DNA of 64,000 nt. It comes from Amborella trichopoda. Taxonomy: Eukaryota; Streptophyta; Magnoliopsida; Amborellales; Amborellaceae. The stretch is from the NCBI RefSeq assembly GCF_000471905.2, contig NW_006499617.1, positions 5,637,324 through 5,701,323 of the forward strand. The letters run 5' to 3'. The notes beneath the pieces are model-generated. The model saw only the letters and a program-made list of their open reading frames with translations. It searched no databases and had not been told where the DNA came from. Below, one piece after another: positions 10,827-22,700 of this stretch; within the stretch, counting starts at the first letter, position 1; the number at the start of each line of letters is the position of its first letter. Position numbers and translations under genes: made by a program.

Positions 10827-11708
10827 CTAGACATCCCGATTCTCTACCACATAAGCTAAGTACCAGACACACCTTTTAGCCAGAAGACGGGAAGCTCGAA
10901 GGGTAGAAATAAAATGCAGAGGGGGAGCATCCAAGATACCAACAAAGTGCAGCTCAGGTAGGTTAGGACGTCTAAAAGTCACAGTTTTATCATAACAGTT
11001 AACAGTAGCACGGTGTGTGGACAACCAGTCCATGCCCAGAATAACATCAAAATTCTGAATATCTAAAAGTATTAAATTTATGGGTAGGTCATACCTCTCT
11101 AGCAAAACTCCATACTGTTTGAATACCCTATCAGTTTCCACAGAATCCCCCACAGGTGTGCACACTACTAAAGTATAGTCAAGAAGTGAAGGTTCAATAT
11201 TTAGATGACATGCAAAATGAGGTGCAACAAAAGAATGAAAGAAACCAGGGTCAATCAAGATTTTAGCTTCTCTACCACAAACAAGGAGCGTACCTCTGAT
11301 CATTGAGGTAGATGCCTTAACTTCCTGCTTTGTGAGTGCAAATACCTGACCTTGAGTCTTTGGTCGGTTCTCCGGCTTTACCATAGGGTAGTCCTTGATC
11401 CAGTGGTCAGGCTTTCCACATCTAAGACACGTTTTCGATTTCTTGTAGCACTCTGCCGCAGAATGATTGTTCAACCCACAATAAGAGCAGGTCGAGTGTC
11501 CGTTCTGCCTTACATCACTCGGAAGGGTCTTTTGAGTTTTCACGCTGCCCTGGTTTGTCCTTCCCCTAAAGTCTCTTCTAGGAGGAGGCCGAGTCTTCCT
11601 TTCAAAGCTTCTAAACGATGCAGACCTTACTCTCCCTTCTTTCCTTAGCCAGAACTCCTCACAATCCCTCTCGATCTTTATAGCGAGGTTCGCTAATGGG
11701 GAAAACAT
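10827..11708 (-). pseudogene. Gag C-terminus with CCHC knuckles, and protease
   Basis: A 293-residue open frame. Two zinc knuckles lie at about residues 73-110. The first (CSYCGLNNHSAAEC) keeps all four ligands. The second (CLRCGKPDHWIKDY) has Tyr where the last Cys belongs. A retroviral-type aspartic protease follows; its active site reads ILIDPG instead of the DSG seen in relatives, with later blocks HSFVAPHFA and VILGMDWLSTH. Loss of the active-site Ser and of a knuckle Cys suggests relaxed selection. Gag packages the RNA and the protease cuts the polyprotein. Confidence 0.9.
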
Positions 11709-12323
11709 CTTAAGGTTGACTGATATTACCCTCCCTCTTATATCTGGTAGAAGGCCCCTTTCAAACTTGCTTGTGTTACACGCCTCGGTATTGATGATTT
11801 GGGGCGCATATTAGAGTTCTACGAACTTGGTTGCATATTGTTCTACCGTTAGTCTCCCTTGTTGCAGCTCAATAAACTCGACTTCTTTCTTCTCCCGGAT
11901 AGAATTAGGGAAATATTTCTCATCAAATGCCACTAGGAGGTTTTTTGAGGTGGCCTCAGTCCCTGTCTCCCTCTAGCACTATTTCGCCGAACTCCACCAA
12001 TGTTCGGCTTCCCCGTCTAGCATAAAGATTCACAGTCAGACTTTCTGTTCATCCAAACAGTGCAAAACATTGAATAACTTCTCTACTTGCCTCTTCCATC
12101 TTTCAGCTTTTTCTACTCCCCCCTACCCCGAGAATGCTAGATGTGCTAGTCTCCTAAATCTCTCAATTAGACCACTATCTGCTTGATATAGGGCAGGAGT
12201 AGTTAGGGTTGGTATATAATCTTTCATATCCTGAGTCATGGCACCAAGTGTCTTGAAGAATTCTCCGAGGGCCTCAGTGTTCTCATTACTAGAACTCGCA
12301 TTGTTGGCACCAGTTAGTGTCAT
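11709..12323 (-). pseudogene. Gag N-terminal part of the chromovirus
   Basis: The first frame (12123-12323) starts with Met and reads MTLTGANNASSSNENTEALG, then a helical stretch, consistent with the start of Del-type gag. The capsid-like region (11709-12122) is broken: the plus strand holds several in-frame stops, and short conserved-looking pieces occur in more than one frame. I infer gag from its place between the primer site and the CCHC knuckles. Confidence 0.65.
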
Positions 12324-12420
12324 CTTGACCTAAAATAGGAACACCTAGTTACTAGCCTAGCCGAAAACCACTCTAAGGACACTTCTAAGACTCTCTAGGC
12401 CAAGAATCCTATCATGGCTA

Positions 12421-12433
12421 CCCTGATACATAT
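12421..12433 (-). promoter_or_regulatory. Decayed Met-type primer-binding site
   Basis: Read on the minus strand, ATGTATCAGGG follows the 5' LTR end after a short spacer. It resembles TGGTATCAGAGC, complementary to initiator Met-tRNA and usual for Del/Tekay elements, with a few changes. Intact TGGTATCAGAGC occurs in the copia miniature at 4041-4052 for comparison. Confidence 0.6.
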
Positions 12434-12434
12434 C

Positions 12435-15340
12435 TATCACGACCCCGCCCCCTTACACTCTTCCGTACTTACTGGAGGGCAGCACGGTGCGAGAACATGA
12501 TCAAAGGGTAGTGAATGCCACTCATGTGGAAGTGGCCTAATACTTTAGAAAGACGGAATCAAAGCAAACCACGAAAGGAAAAAAAAGCTCCAAAGACAAT
12601 CGCAAGTTAAAACTGGACAGCCAAGTTCCAGACTGCATATATACAAAAGAGATTTAAAAGTATTACAGATACGTCCAAGGCTTCAAGGCCCAAAAATATT
12701 TACATGAATTCTAAAATACATAAATACACAAGAACTATATGGCCATAGCCAACCAAAACATACAATAGAAAACCACAACATCAACGAAACCCCGAAGCTG
12801 CAAACACTAACCGCGATCTCTGTACCACCTGTCCTCAACCTGTGGCTATCCCTCTACAAGGATAGAAGATAAAGGAATGATCTATAAAGTCTAGTAAGTA
12901 GAACCAAATGCCAAGTGTCATAATTATATCTAATAATGTGTCGTGAATGATTCTTTGAAGGATAAGCAACCACATTGCATATATGATATGAATTAGAAAT
13001 TTACCAAATCTTTCCATCACGCGCACCATCACAAAACATCATAACTATAAATTGACAACCATAACAAGTATAAAAAACATTAACAAGCAGTAACCAACCC
13101 ACTCCCTAAATCACATATTACTGTAGTAGAAGCCTCATTCATCAGACCAAGCCAATTATTGTTTAGGACTTCTACCATCACTCAGCAGGGAAGGCAATGA
13201 AATATGGGTGACTCACTTCGTAATGCCCTCACATGCACACACAGTCCCAGTGCACTTTGGGGCTTTTGATAGGTACTGACCTTACAAGACACAATCATCT
13301 CATGTGCCCTTTTGGAGAGAGTGCGTTACATTATCAAAGGGGTCCCAATAGATAGTGCCTCATACTGGAAATTTGACGAGGTACGACGCATCTCAACACA
13401 TACATAATCATCTTATGTCCCATCCTATCATAGGGAGTTAGGGAAATATCTCAACTGTCGGCACAACTTTCATATCAGATCACATCACACTACCAATGGA
13501 AGACCCATTGCGTAGTGCCACATATCAAAATACATTCTTATCGGAGCATAATATCATCAGAGCACAATCTTATCAGAGTACATTTCATCCATGCAATACG
13601 CTCAAGGCATGCAGACAAAATCACATATCACTACAGAACGTGTGTCATAGTCATGTGCACATATCATAACAGGGCATACCTTGCAACATGCTTTTATATC
13701 GTAACAAAGCCCATCTCATTATCAGGTATTCTTACCACCACAGAGCATATTTTAATGCGCACATGTATGATCAAGGCAGAACACAAATCATAAGGCTAAC
13801 TAAAAGCATTTTCGAATTATTTTTCTTGTTTGAGAAGTGAACACAAACCACCTTTAAGGGCATAAATTCCAAACCACAAAGAATTTAAGTATGATAAGGA
13901 ATCCATTTTTAAAGTAGACTTGTTTATCCTTCATGCAAAAATGGTTTGAACTTATTCCGACATAGTTTGTTTAGTGAACTATTCAATACAAAAACATGTA
14001 AAGTTTCTTGAAATTTTCCTGTTATTACTACAATGACATCTGCATAGAAAAAGAGTCATAATTCCAAATCTATAATTAAATTAGACTCACTCATATTTCA
14101 TTAAATAGTAGTTTGATCTCATTCGGACATGATTTGGTCAGTAAACTATTAAATACAAGAACATGAAAAGTTTCTGGAATATTTCCTGCCATCACTACAG
14201 TGATATCTTCATAGAAACATGGGCATAATTTCAAAACCACAGAGAATTACGTTTTGATTCCAAAACCACAATTATATTATATTATTTATCTTTCATTCAA
14301 AAGTGGTTTGAGCTCATTTGGACATGATTTGGTCAGTAAACTATTCAATACAAAAATATATAAACTTTCTTGAAAATTTCTTGTCATCACTACAGTGACA
14401 TATTTATAGAAACATGGGCATGATTTCCAAACCACATGGAATTTCATTTTGATTCTAGAACCATAATCAAATTAGATTCACTCATCTTTCATTAAAAAGT
14501 ATTTTGAGCTCATTCGGATATTATTTGGTTAGTGAACTATTCAATACAAAACATGTATAGTTTCTGGAATTTCTTTTCACAAGTCTGGCATGTTCTAGAA
14601 ATGGCTCATAACTTTCACATCAAAAGAGATATTGATATGGGATCTTTTTCCTCTTAAAATAGACTCAAATAAGTACTTCTCCACAAAATTTCATAATTAT
14701 TAGAGATAATTTCAGTACTCAAACAATTACTCAAAAGAGAGTAAAAATCCTGAAAAAACAGAGTGCATACTTAGCCAATTTGTAGAAGCATCATCCATAT
14801 CCCTTGTCAAACTTCATATTTTAAATCAAACAAGTTGAACATGCATCAAACAACGCATGAAACATGGGATCTTAGATCCACTTACAGTACTTAAAAGGAG
14901 TCCAATTGCACTCCAAGTGACCAAGCTCCATAGATGGGTTAAGGGTCTCAAGTCCTTAAGGCTAAGGAGGGTGGACGTGAGTGAGAGCGAGATAGAAAAC
15001 ACTGGGAGTGAGGTGAAAATGGGGGTTTAAATACGCAAAGAGAGGGGGCGGCAACAAGCAAAAAACAAGTGGCACCCAAAGGGGCATGCAACTGCCACGT
15101 GGCACACAGTAGGCATGCAAGAAATCATGAGAGAGAGAAAGCGTTTCTCTGGAAGGTCGCGCTCAACAGAAACACACTCGGCGGTGTCACGTATGGCAGC
15201 AACACGCTTGGCGGTGTCGTGCGCAACTCGGCGGTGTCGTGCCCGGCAGCAATGCGCTCGGCAGTGTCTCTCACCAGGTCAACCGTGCTGATGACTCACC
15301 AGCGCACCAACACATGCCGAAAAAAGTCTGGGTCCTTACA
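12435..15340 (-). repeat. Chromovirus 5' LTR
   Basis: Partner of 5033-7883. On the minus strand it begins TGTAAGGACCCAGAC and ends GGGGTCGTGATA, where the final TGACA-type terminus has mutated. The TATA-like TATTTAAA lies at 15026-15033. The right edge lies 4 bp from the start of element L. Confidence 0.9.
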
Positions 15341-15344
15341 TGAG

Positions 15345-18106
15345 TGTGTTTGAAAGCATTTTTTAGCACCATGGGTCCTCGATGCGGGATAAAAGGAGAA
15401 GCAGATCAATAAAGCTTGACAAACTGTGAAAATTTTAACAGTCTCATAGTGGCCCTAGAACTAGCAAATATCATCATAAAGACTCCCAAAAGTCCCCTTC
15501 CAGGTTTCGTTGCATTCCGACATGTCTAAGGTAGTGCAGATTGCGAAACAGTTTAGGCCGAATCAACCTCTTACACCCTGAAACAGACCCCTATAACTGG
15601 AACCCTACTTTCGGAGCATCAAACAGTCGTGGGACCAACGTCATTAGATCCGGCATGGTTGAAAAACCTCAGGAGTTAAATTTCAATTTAAACGGATACT
15701 CCAAGAAGAAGTTATGAGTAAAAGATCAAAACAAGAGGAGCCGTACACTATTCTTGTGCGGCCACCCTGCAACTAAACTCCATTAAAGGGGCAGTCACGA
15801 ATAGTGACTTTCAACACTCATATCTCACTCGTTCGTGTTCATCTTGTCGAGACGAACGTTTTGATATGTGGCACGCCCCGTGACGATGCTTGAGCAAGGA
15901 CAAAAGCTAAAGAGAAGTTGTCGATCCGTGAAGAAAGTTGCAAGAAAATCAGCAGTGACATACCTCGCTCGAGCAACCAAATCATAGTGCTCACGAACCC
16001 GATTGATGTGAAACTACCTGCATCTCGTGCATAAGGTCCATGACTATCACTGGTCCAAACCCCACGCATGATGACCGGTCGGATTCTGCACACGAAGCTG
16101 ATGAAGTGACTGTAAATTCCGGTGCCGAAATTCTAGATTCCAACCAAAACTCCAAAGTTGCAAAATATTCTTCTGAACATGAAATCGAGCAATGTTTGTT
16201 GCCACGTGACCGTGACTCCATGCTCAGTGCAATATAACGAAGAAATCATGAAGAAACATTAAGGAATGAGCACACTATCGATCTGAATTTTACAAGATTC
16301 AGCCAAATTTCAAGTCACATGCTCGAGGCTTAAAACACGATCCATGGCTCGAAGTTGGTATCAAATCGATCGTCATGCCGAGCTCTACAAGAAAACAATC
16401 ATCGTTTGGACAAACGAGCATCAGAGCAACCCCAGATCATCCATGAAAGATCACGCACGTTCTAGGGCAGCAGTAGGGACTATTCTGAAATTTTGTCAAT
16501 CATTAGGAAGGGGCAAATAAGTCATTTTGCACTCTATTTTCTTATTTTATTTAATTCAATTAATTCTAAATTTTCATCAATTAGGTTTAATTTTATCAAT
16601 CTACCCATGTTTGGGCAAAACTCTATATATATCACATCCTATCATTGTACATGCCTACTTTGCTTAAAAAAATTTCATCTTTTTTTATTGTTGGGTCACG
16701 TTTTGAGAGAGAGAGGAAGGAGAGAGAAAAATTTGGGTTGGTACCTCTGGGCTTATCTCTTCTCTCTCTTCTCTCCTCCCTCTCTTTCTCTTTCCCCTTT
16801 CACATATGGCAGAGCCCCATCGATGTCTGTGTTTCACTTTTTCTTATTCACTTTTTTCTCTTTTTCTCTTGTGGTTTCGCTTGACCACGATCTCACTCTT
16901 CTATCCTCCCTGTGGTCCCTCATCACCACAACCTTCCCCTCTCCCTCCTCGTAATCCAGCATAACCACCTATTTTCTCTCTTTTTTTGACCTTTTATTCT
17001 TTGTATGACCACCTGATCTCTGTGCACCCTCGGATCCACTTTTTCTTTCTTTCTTTTTTTGGTGGTCCCTTGTTGCCATTCCCTTTTCTCTTCTTTGCTC
17101 ATCTTCCCTCACATTCCCCTTCTCGATGCACCCTTGTGGTTTTTTTCTCCTTCTCACAATACATGATCCCGGGAGACCACCATGCCCCAAATCCTTCTTC
17201 CCCTAATGCCCGCATCCCATCTTACCTATTGTGGTCGGCACCAATCTTACTTACCGCTGTGCGTGTAACAAACCTTAACACCGTTGGTGAACTCTTACTT
17301 ATCGTTATGTCCACCCACCTTATCTATCATCGTTCGCGTCCCATCTTCCCAACTCGTCTTGCCCAACGCCGTGTGCGATCTGTCCTCACCCATCGCCATG
17401 CACGACTGAGGTCTATCGCCAGCAGCCACCATCTCACGGCCTCACTTTCACTGCCGCCAACTACCCTCGCCTCTCTTTCGTCCCTCAACCTTTTCCTCTA
17501 GCCGAGTTTTGTCATCGAGCAGTATAGCTGTCGTGCAGGTCAGAGTTATCGTGCCCGTCTTGCTGCCACATCAGATTAGCTTTTGTGCCAAATTGATCGG
17601 CATTGATTTTGATGTCGAGTAGTTACATCGTCGTGCTGGTCAGAGTTACCATGCCCGTCTTGCTACCACGTTAAGTCAGTTATCGAATCAGTTTTGTCAT
17701 CGTGCCCGACTAATTGTCGGGATAGTCTTGTCGTCGAGCAGTATTGCCATCGCGTCGGTATGAGTTACCGTGCCCGTCTTGCTGCCACGTCAGACCAACC
17801 GTCGCGCCAGCCTTGCCACTGGGCCAGTCGAGCCGCTCGGTCAAACTTCTTCTCTCACTTTAACTTCACCCAGTAACAAGGTGGGGACCTATGCCCCAAT
17901 TGTTTGCACTTTTAATTGTGTGTGTGTGTTTGCAGAAAAGGAGAAATAGGTCAATAGTGGTGATTTCAAACTGGCCATAGGCTTGGGGGCTTTCCAAAGT
18001 GATCTAAGAGGGTGCCCACACGAGCCAGCCCGAGTGTGTCACGGACCCACGTGAGGTAAGTCCCGCATTATGACCCTAATTCCTCTCACATAGGTTGGTA
18101 CTTCTG
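15345..18106 (+). repeat. Element L 5' LTR, left part
   Basis: Aligns with 35896 to about 40111. Both copies contain CATTTT(T/C)AGCACCATGGGT near the start, a TATA box followed by a CT-rich tract, and CCACACGAGCCA near the right end. Relative to the 3' LTR this copy lacks about 1.25 kb: after CCTTTTCCTCTAGCCG at about 17504 it jumps to AGTTTTGTC, skipping the equivalent of about 38264-39511. It ends at the TTCTG target duplication of the inserted gypsy element. The open frames inside it are not conserved as proteins. Confidence 0.85.
16624..16632 (+). promoter_or_regulatory. TATA box of element L 5' LTR
   Basis: TATATATAT followed by CAC, preceded by GTTTGGGCAAAACTC. The same arrangement occurs at 37195-37203 in the other LTR. 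Conservation in both LTRs and the position before a transcribed-looking CT-rich leader support a promoter role by inference. Confidence 0.55.
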
Positions 18107-19274
18107 TGTTTACACTCTAATCTGCGCCGATCTCTGTGATGAGATCTGCTCAAATATTAGAAAAAGTTGAGTTACTTTTTGAAAAGGTAGAGAAAGTGGA
18201 GTCACTTGAATTATAGGCTCAGAAAAATCTCAGATCTATACAGATCCGGTCTTTTCCTGAGACCACTGGCAACGCCAGCTTCAAATCTGTATTTTGACAA
18301 AAAAACACTTCCAAATTTAATTAAATCTAATGATGAATTAATTTTCACAAAAAAATAAAATAAAACAGATAATTAAATGAAGAAAAACAAACTAAATTAA
18401 GTAAAGAAAGATATACTTCCCTCTAGAGACCTGAAACCTGGAGTTTCGAGCTTGGATCAAACCGCTCTTCCGATTTACGTCACCATATTCTTTTTTAGAT
18501 TCTTTTGCTTGCTGAAATTGGTAGATTTAAGGTTCTTTTGACTTATATCTAGATTCCTAAGGCAGGGGAAAAGCTGAGAATTTTAGGTAGAGTCTACCTA
18601 AGAATTTCTTGGGATTGTAGGAGAATTTTCTTAGTTTTCTGAAAGTTTTAGGATCTCTAGAGGTTGAATATGGATTTTAAAATTTTTTCTAAGTTTTTTG
18701 GACTTTTCTTAAATTTTAAAAAAATTTCTAAGGCTTTTTCCTATTTTTGGTATTTTTAGGTTATTTTTCTAATTTTTGGAATTTCTAAGGGTTTTCTTTG
18801 TGGTTTTTTTGTCTTTTTCTTTTGGGTTAAGGGAGTATTTATAGAACTCCATTGGTGATTTTTCTTAATTTTTTTGGAGCTTTGTTGGATTTTTTTTTCG
18901 ATTTATCTTGAATTATCTAATTAAAGAAAACGTGTTTACTGCATCATAAAATACATTAACTACATCATAAATGCTGCGTCTGCATCATCAGGCCTCGTCT
19001 GGGCCTGTCGGACCCGTTACAGCTCGGCTCGTGGCCCGACAGTTGGGTCTCACAGGGATTAAATTGTCATTTATTATATCATTTTATCTGTAGGTCCGAT
19101 TCAGGCGATTCTTGGACTGTTGGAAGTTCTTGGGCTCTACTTCAAGTTGGAATAGGCTTTGAAAAGCTTTGGGATAATTATATTGGGTCTAGGTTGCCTA
19201 ATCTATTAGGGTTTGTGTGGTCCTTTAGGATTTTAGGAGTTCTCTTATCCAGAATTTCGAGATGGGTTTCTACA
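18107..19274 (-). repeat. Tat-type element 3' LTR
   Basis: Length 1168 bp, starting TGTTTACACTCTAATC on the plus strand and ending GGGTTTCTACA. It carries TATAAATA on the minus strand (18836-18843), also present in the partner LTR. On the plus side of its right border, the minus-strand sequence AAAGAGCGGCAAC directly before the LTR start is the likely weak polypurine tract. Confidence 0.9.
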
Positions 19275-21194
19275 GTTGCCGCTCTTTGGCATTCACCTGG
19301 GGAACCAGTTGAATAGAAAACAAATAAATACCTGAGACACGGTGGGAAGGAAAACATTTTTCGAGGGATCATTCTTTTGAATGACCAGTACCCTTTGGGT
19401 AAGCGGTATGCCGATGGATACTTTTGATCCGTAAGACATCGAACTGACATTGCTATCTTTGAGGCAGTGCGGTTGAGAGGTCTCCGACAATAGGGATTCG
19501 AAGTGATAGTCAATAGGAACCGTGCTATCTTTGAGCCGGTGACACTCTTTGTTGTAGTCTCTCCAATGCCACCTGGGAAGCTGCCAGTGAGTCATCTTCG
19601 ACTTTAGACCTTTTTCTCGAGGTCTGATTCTCAATATAATGAGATTTTGATTTAGAAGAAATGATGGGATGATGAATTTCTGGTTAATTGAACTTCTTGT
19701 TCGCCTTTAATTATGATTCTTGGGGTCCACAAGTTCAGGCTTTTTGGTATGGGAACCTATAGGTTGGTCTCTGTTTTCCTAAGGGTTTGCAAGCATGGCA
19801 ATCCAGGATTTGGTGGTGGTGGACACATCATATCCAAGCCTCCATGAAACTCTTTCGTTTTTTAAAAATATTTTAGAAGGTTTTGAAAATAGATTGAATT
19901 TTGAAACAGAAACATTGTATCAGGCTACGTTTTAACCAAAGAAATTAAGGTTTTTGAAAACTCACGAAACACATTAGAGAAATTTTGAAAATGGATGAGA
20001 AATTTTGGAAAACAAGTTTTAGTAAACAGTTTAAGCTCATGCTACAATGGAGCTCTCTCTTCTTCTTTTCTTTTCTTTTTTTTCTTTTTTGTTTTTTTTC
20101 ATGAGCTTGTCGAGCCTCAACTTGGGACTTTCAAGACAAGGAATCACTAAGTACTTCCTCATCTTCCAACCTTGGCTCTCATATCACAATTCAAGAAAGA
20201 CTTTTTCTTGTTTTCCGAGCAAACCGGTATCTTGGAAAATATGAGATATGCCTCAAAGTGCTCAGAATGTCCTTGGACTTCCAATTTTGTTCTTCCACTA
20301 CCACTCTTTTGAAGTTTAGATAGTCGAGCCTCTTTTGTTTTCACTTAGACTGATGCCTTCATTTGCTTTCTGATGTCATTCTAACTTGAGAAGAGAAGAA
20401 TTTCTTGAGATTTTGGAGAAGATGCAAAAAGATAGAGAAGTTCTATTATTTTATCCCCCGGGGTCCCTTTCCTGTGTTCAACCCGGTAGCTTTTTTTCCA
20501 ATGCTCGGGGTGCATTTCGGATTTTCAGCTCAACGGATTTCCTTTTTTTTTTCGTTTTTTTTTGTCTTTTTTTTTTTGTCTTTTTTTTTTGTCTTTTTTA
20601 TTTTCTCTCTGCCAATAAGGTCCCTTTCAGGTGTTCAGCCCAATGGCCTTTTTTCCAACGCTCGAGATTCATTTCGATTTTTCATCTCGGCAAACTTTAT
20701 TTTTTTCCTTTTCTTTTGAAGAAGATGGAAACAGACGAGGAGGAGAAAAGTTGGTGTTTGACACTTCTTCCTAAAAAACAAAAAACAGATAAGAACTCGA
20801 TCATCCTTCCTTCTTCCAATTGGCAGGGAGGTCCTAGTCTTGGTTATCCTTTGATTTTCCTTGCCCCTAGTTGGTATTTGATACTTCATTGACAAATGTT
20901 GTCGGATATTTATAGCATATTTTCTCCTTGAACTGCTTTAATCGAGCTTTGATTTTCAGACTCGAAGTCACTCTGAGTTTCCCAATCCTTCAATCTCTTG
21001 TTAGGTTCACTAAGTTCATTTTTTTTCCTTTTTTTTTTATTATTTTTTTCTTTCTCAGGAGTAGTATTTCTTGAGGTACATAGCATTGATAGGATAATTC
21101 AGTTCTTGTCCTTCAAGGTTCTTGAGTTTGTAGGAATTGCCTTAATGGGTTTGGGTTATGACATATGGTCATTCCTAATTAGGCTTGAACTTTC
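19275..21194 (-). other. Tat-type element 3' non-coding region with T-rich repeats
   Basis: About 1.9 kb between the integrase remnant and the 3' LTR. No domain was seen. On the plus strand it holds runs of T with interspersed GTC (about 20540-20605), poly-T around 20070-20100 and 21020-21050, and a two-copy block beginning GGTCCCTTTC and containing TTTTTTCCAA (about 20460-20530 and 20618-20690). About 19430-19560 repeats TGCTATCTTTGAG twice. Open frames rich in Phe here are products of the T-runs. Long 3' non-coding regions are known in Tat/Ogre-like elements. Confidence 0.6.
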
Positions 21195-21690
21195 CTAATG
21201 AGTGAGGACTCACCGTCGAATGGAAGATTTTCTTTAGAACTAGATTCCCAACTCTGAATTCTCGGAGAATCACCTTCCTTCGATATGCTCGCTCAATTAT
21301 GTGATGATAGAATATCATTTTGTCAGCTGCTCGTAGTCTTCTCTTATACAGGGTTTCGAGAGGGGCTAGTTGAGCTTCAGCCTATTTCTTGTAGTCTGAT
21401 TCTTTATGAGCAAGTACCATAAGAAAGGGTATTTCTACTTCGATTGGAAGTACTGCCTCCATGCCATAGACTAGTGAGTAGGGAGTCATCCCTGAGGCTG
21501 TTTTCTCACTGGTTCTATAAGCCCAGAGGGCAGCTTGTAATTTCTCATGTCAATCCTTGCCACCATACTATGGTTCGATTGATGATCTCTAGGAGAGCTT
21601 TGTTGGTCGCTTCTGCTTGACCATTGCCTTAGTGGTAATAGGGTGAAGAGAACTTATGCTCGATTCCAAATCTTTTACACATTTTGCTAC
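21195..21690 (-). pseudogene. Truncated integrase of the Tat-type element
   Basis: On the minus strand the sequence reads through MCKRFGIEHKFSSPYY, a stop where Pro-Gln is usual, [46 protein letters not shown] and, near the end, REFRVGNLVLKK. This is the second half of a Tat-type integrase core plus its C-terminal part. The zinc-binding domain and the first catalytic Asp are gone. It is joined directly to RT by a deletion near 21690, with a frame change, so no fusion protein is expected. Confidence 0.85.
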
Positions 21691-22700
21691 CCAGATAAAC
21701 GGGGTATCCTTCTTTAACAGATGATTGAATGGGCTACATTTCTTAGCTAATTGAGATATAAAGCTCCGGATTCCCTGTATTCTACCTTGCAACCCACTAA
21801 TTTCTCGAATATTCTTTGGAGGTGGCATTTCTGAGATAGCCTTAATTTTCATTAGGTCCATTTTTATTCCTCTTTGGCTAACAATGAAGCCAAGTAGCTT
21901 GTCAGACTTAACACGGAAGGCACACTTCTGAGGATTCAACTTTAATTTATGCTCTCGATGTCGATCAAATACTCTTTTCAAATTGGGAAGGTGGGCATCC
22001 CAAGTTTTGGATTTGATGAGGATGTCATCCACATAGTCTTCCATAATGTCATGCATCAAGTCATGAAATATAGCAGTCATGGCCCTCTGGTAGGTTGCCC
22101 CAACATTTTTAAGACGAAAGGCATCTAAAGCAGTATGTCCCCCATTGTGTGATGAAGGAAGTCTTTTTTTGGTCTTCTTTCGTCATGAGGATCTGATTGT
22201 AGCCAGTGAAACCGTCCATGAAGGATAGCATTTGGTGTCCAGCAGTGTTGTCAACTAGGGCATCTATATTTGGAAGAGGAAAGTATTCCTTAGGACATGC
22301 TTTGTTAAGGTCTCTATAGTCGATATGATTCTCCCATCTTTCTTAGGAACTACTACAATATTGACTAACCAATCCGGATAGTCCATAAGTAAGATGAACT
22401 TTGCCTTTAAAAGTTTGTCAATCTCTTCTTTTATCTTCAACTCCAAGTGAGGCTTTTGTCGACATAGTTTCTATTTGATGGTTGTTGCCCTTCATGTAGT
22501 ACAAGATGGTGTCGTACTAATTCGGGATTTAAGCCAGGCATATCTTCGAATAGGACCAGGAAAATATGTCAATGTATTATTTTAAGAGGGAGATCATCTT
22601 GTTTTGTTTTTCTGGTGATAGAGAGCTTCCAATTTTTGTGATCTTTAGATCTTTCTCAGTTCCTAGATTAATGTCTAAGGTCTCCTCAACAATAGCAGTA
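21690..22700 (-). pseudogene. Reverse transcriptase region of the Tat-type element
   Basis: From the N-terminal side there is a conserved pre-RT block (LSPEKQNKMISLLK then YIDIFSWSY, near 22560-22650). The RT start (IKEEIDKLLKAKFI, DWLVNIVVVPKKDGRI) lies at 22300-22446. A damaged middle follows, then EDYVDDILIKSKTWDAHL at 22000-22045 with the catalytic Tyr-Val-Asp-Asp, KLNPQKCAFRV and GFIVSQRGI. It ends abruptly after HLLKKDTPFI, where relatives continue into the connection and RNase H. Stops and frame shifts split it into at least three pieces. Confidence 0.88.

Larger units (their letters stand above)
5030..15340 (-). mobile_element. Full-length, inactivated Ty3/gypsy Del/Tekay-type chromovirus
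   Basis: A minus-strand element with LTRs at 12435-15340 (5') and 5033-7883 (3'). Between them, in transcription order, are a decayed Met-type primer site, gag with CCHC knuckles, protease, RT, RNase H, integrase with a GPF/Y module and a C-terminal chromodomain, then a strong PPT. This order and the chromodomain with its surrounding motif place it in the Del/Tekay chromoviruses. All domains are recognisable but broken by stops and frameshifts. TGAG occurs at 5026-5029 and at 15341-15344, an approximate target duplication. The LTRs differ at roughly one base in six over the stretch I compared, so it is an old copy. Confidence 0.92.

Noticed and set aside
16040-16237. Open frame in element L 5' LTR with a counterpart at 36610-36876
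   Set aside because: The two frames share length partly, but amino acid changes are many and scattered with no sign of selection. They follow from DNA similarity of the LTRs.
20386-20892. 168-residue plus-strand frame with runs of Phe
   Set aside because: It is generated by poly-T runs in the 3' non-coding region of a minus-strand element.
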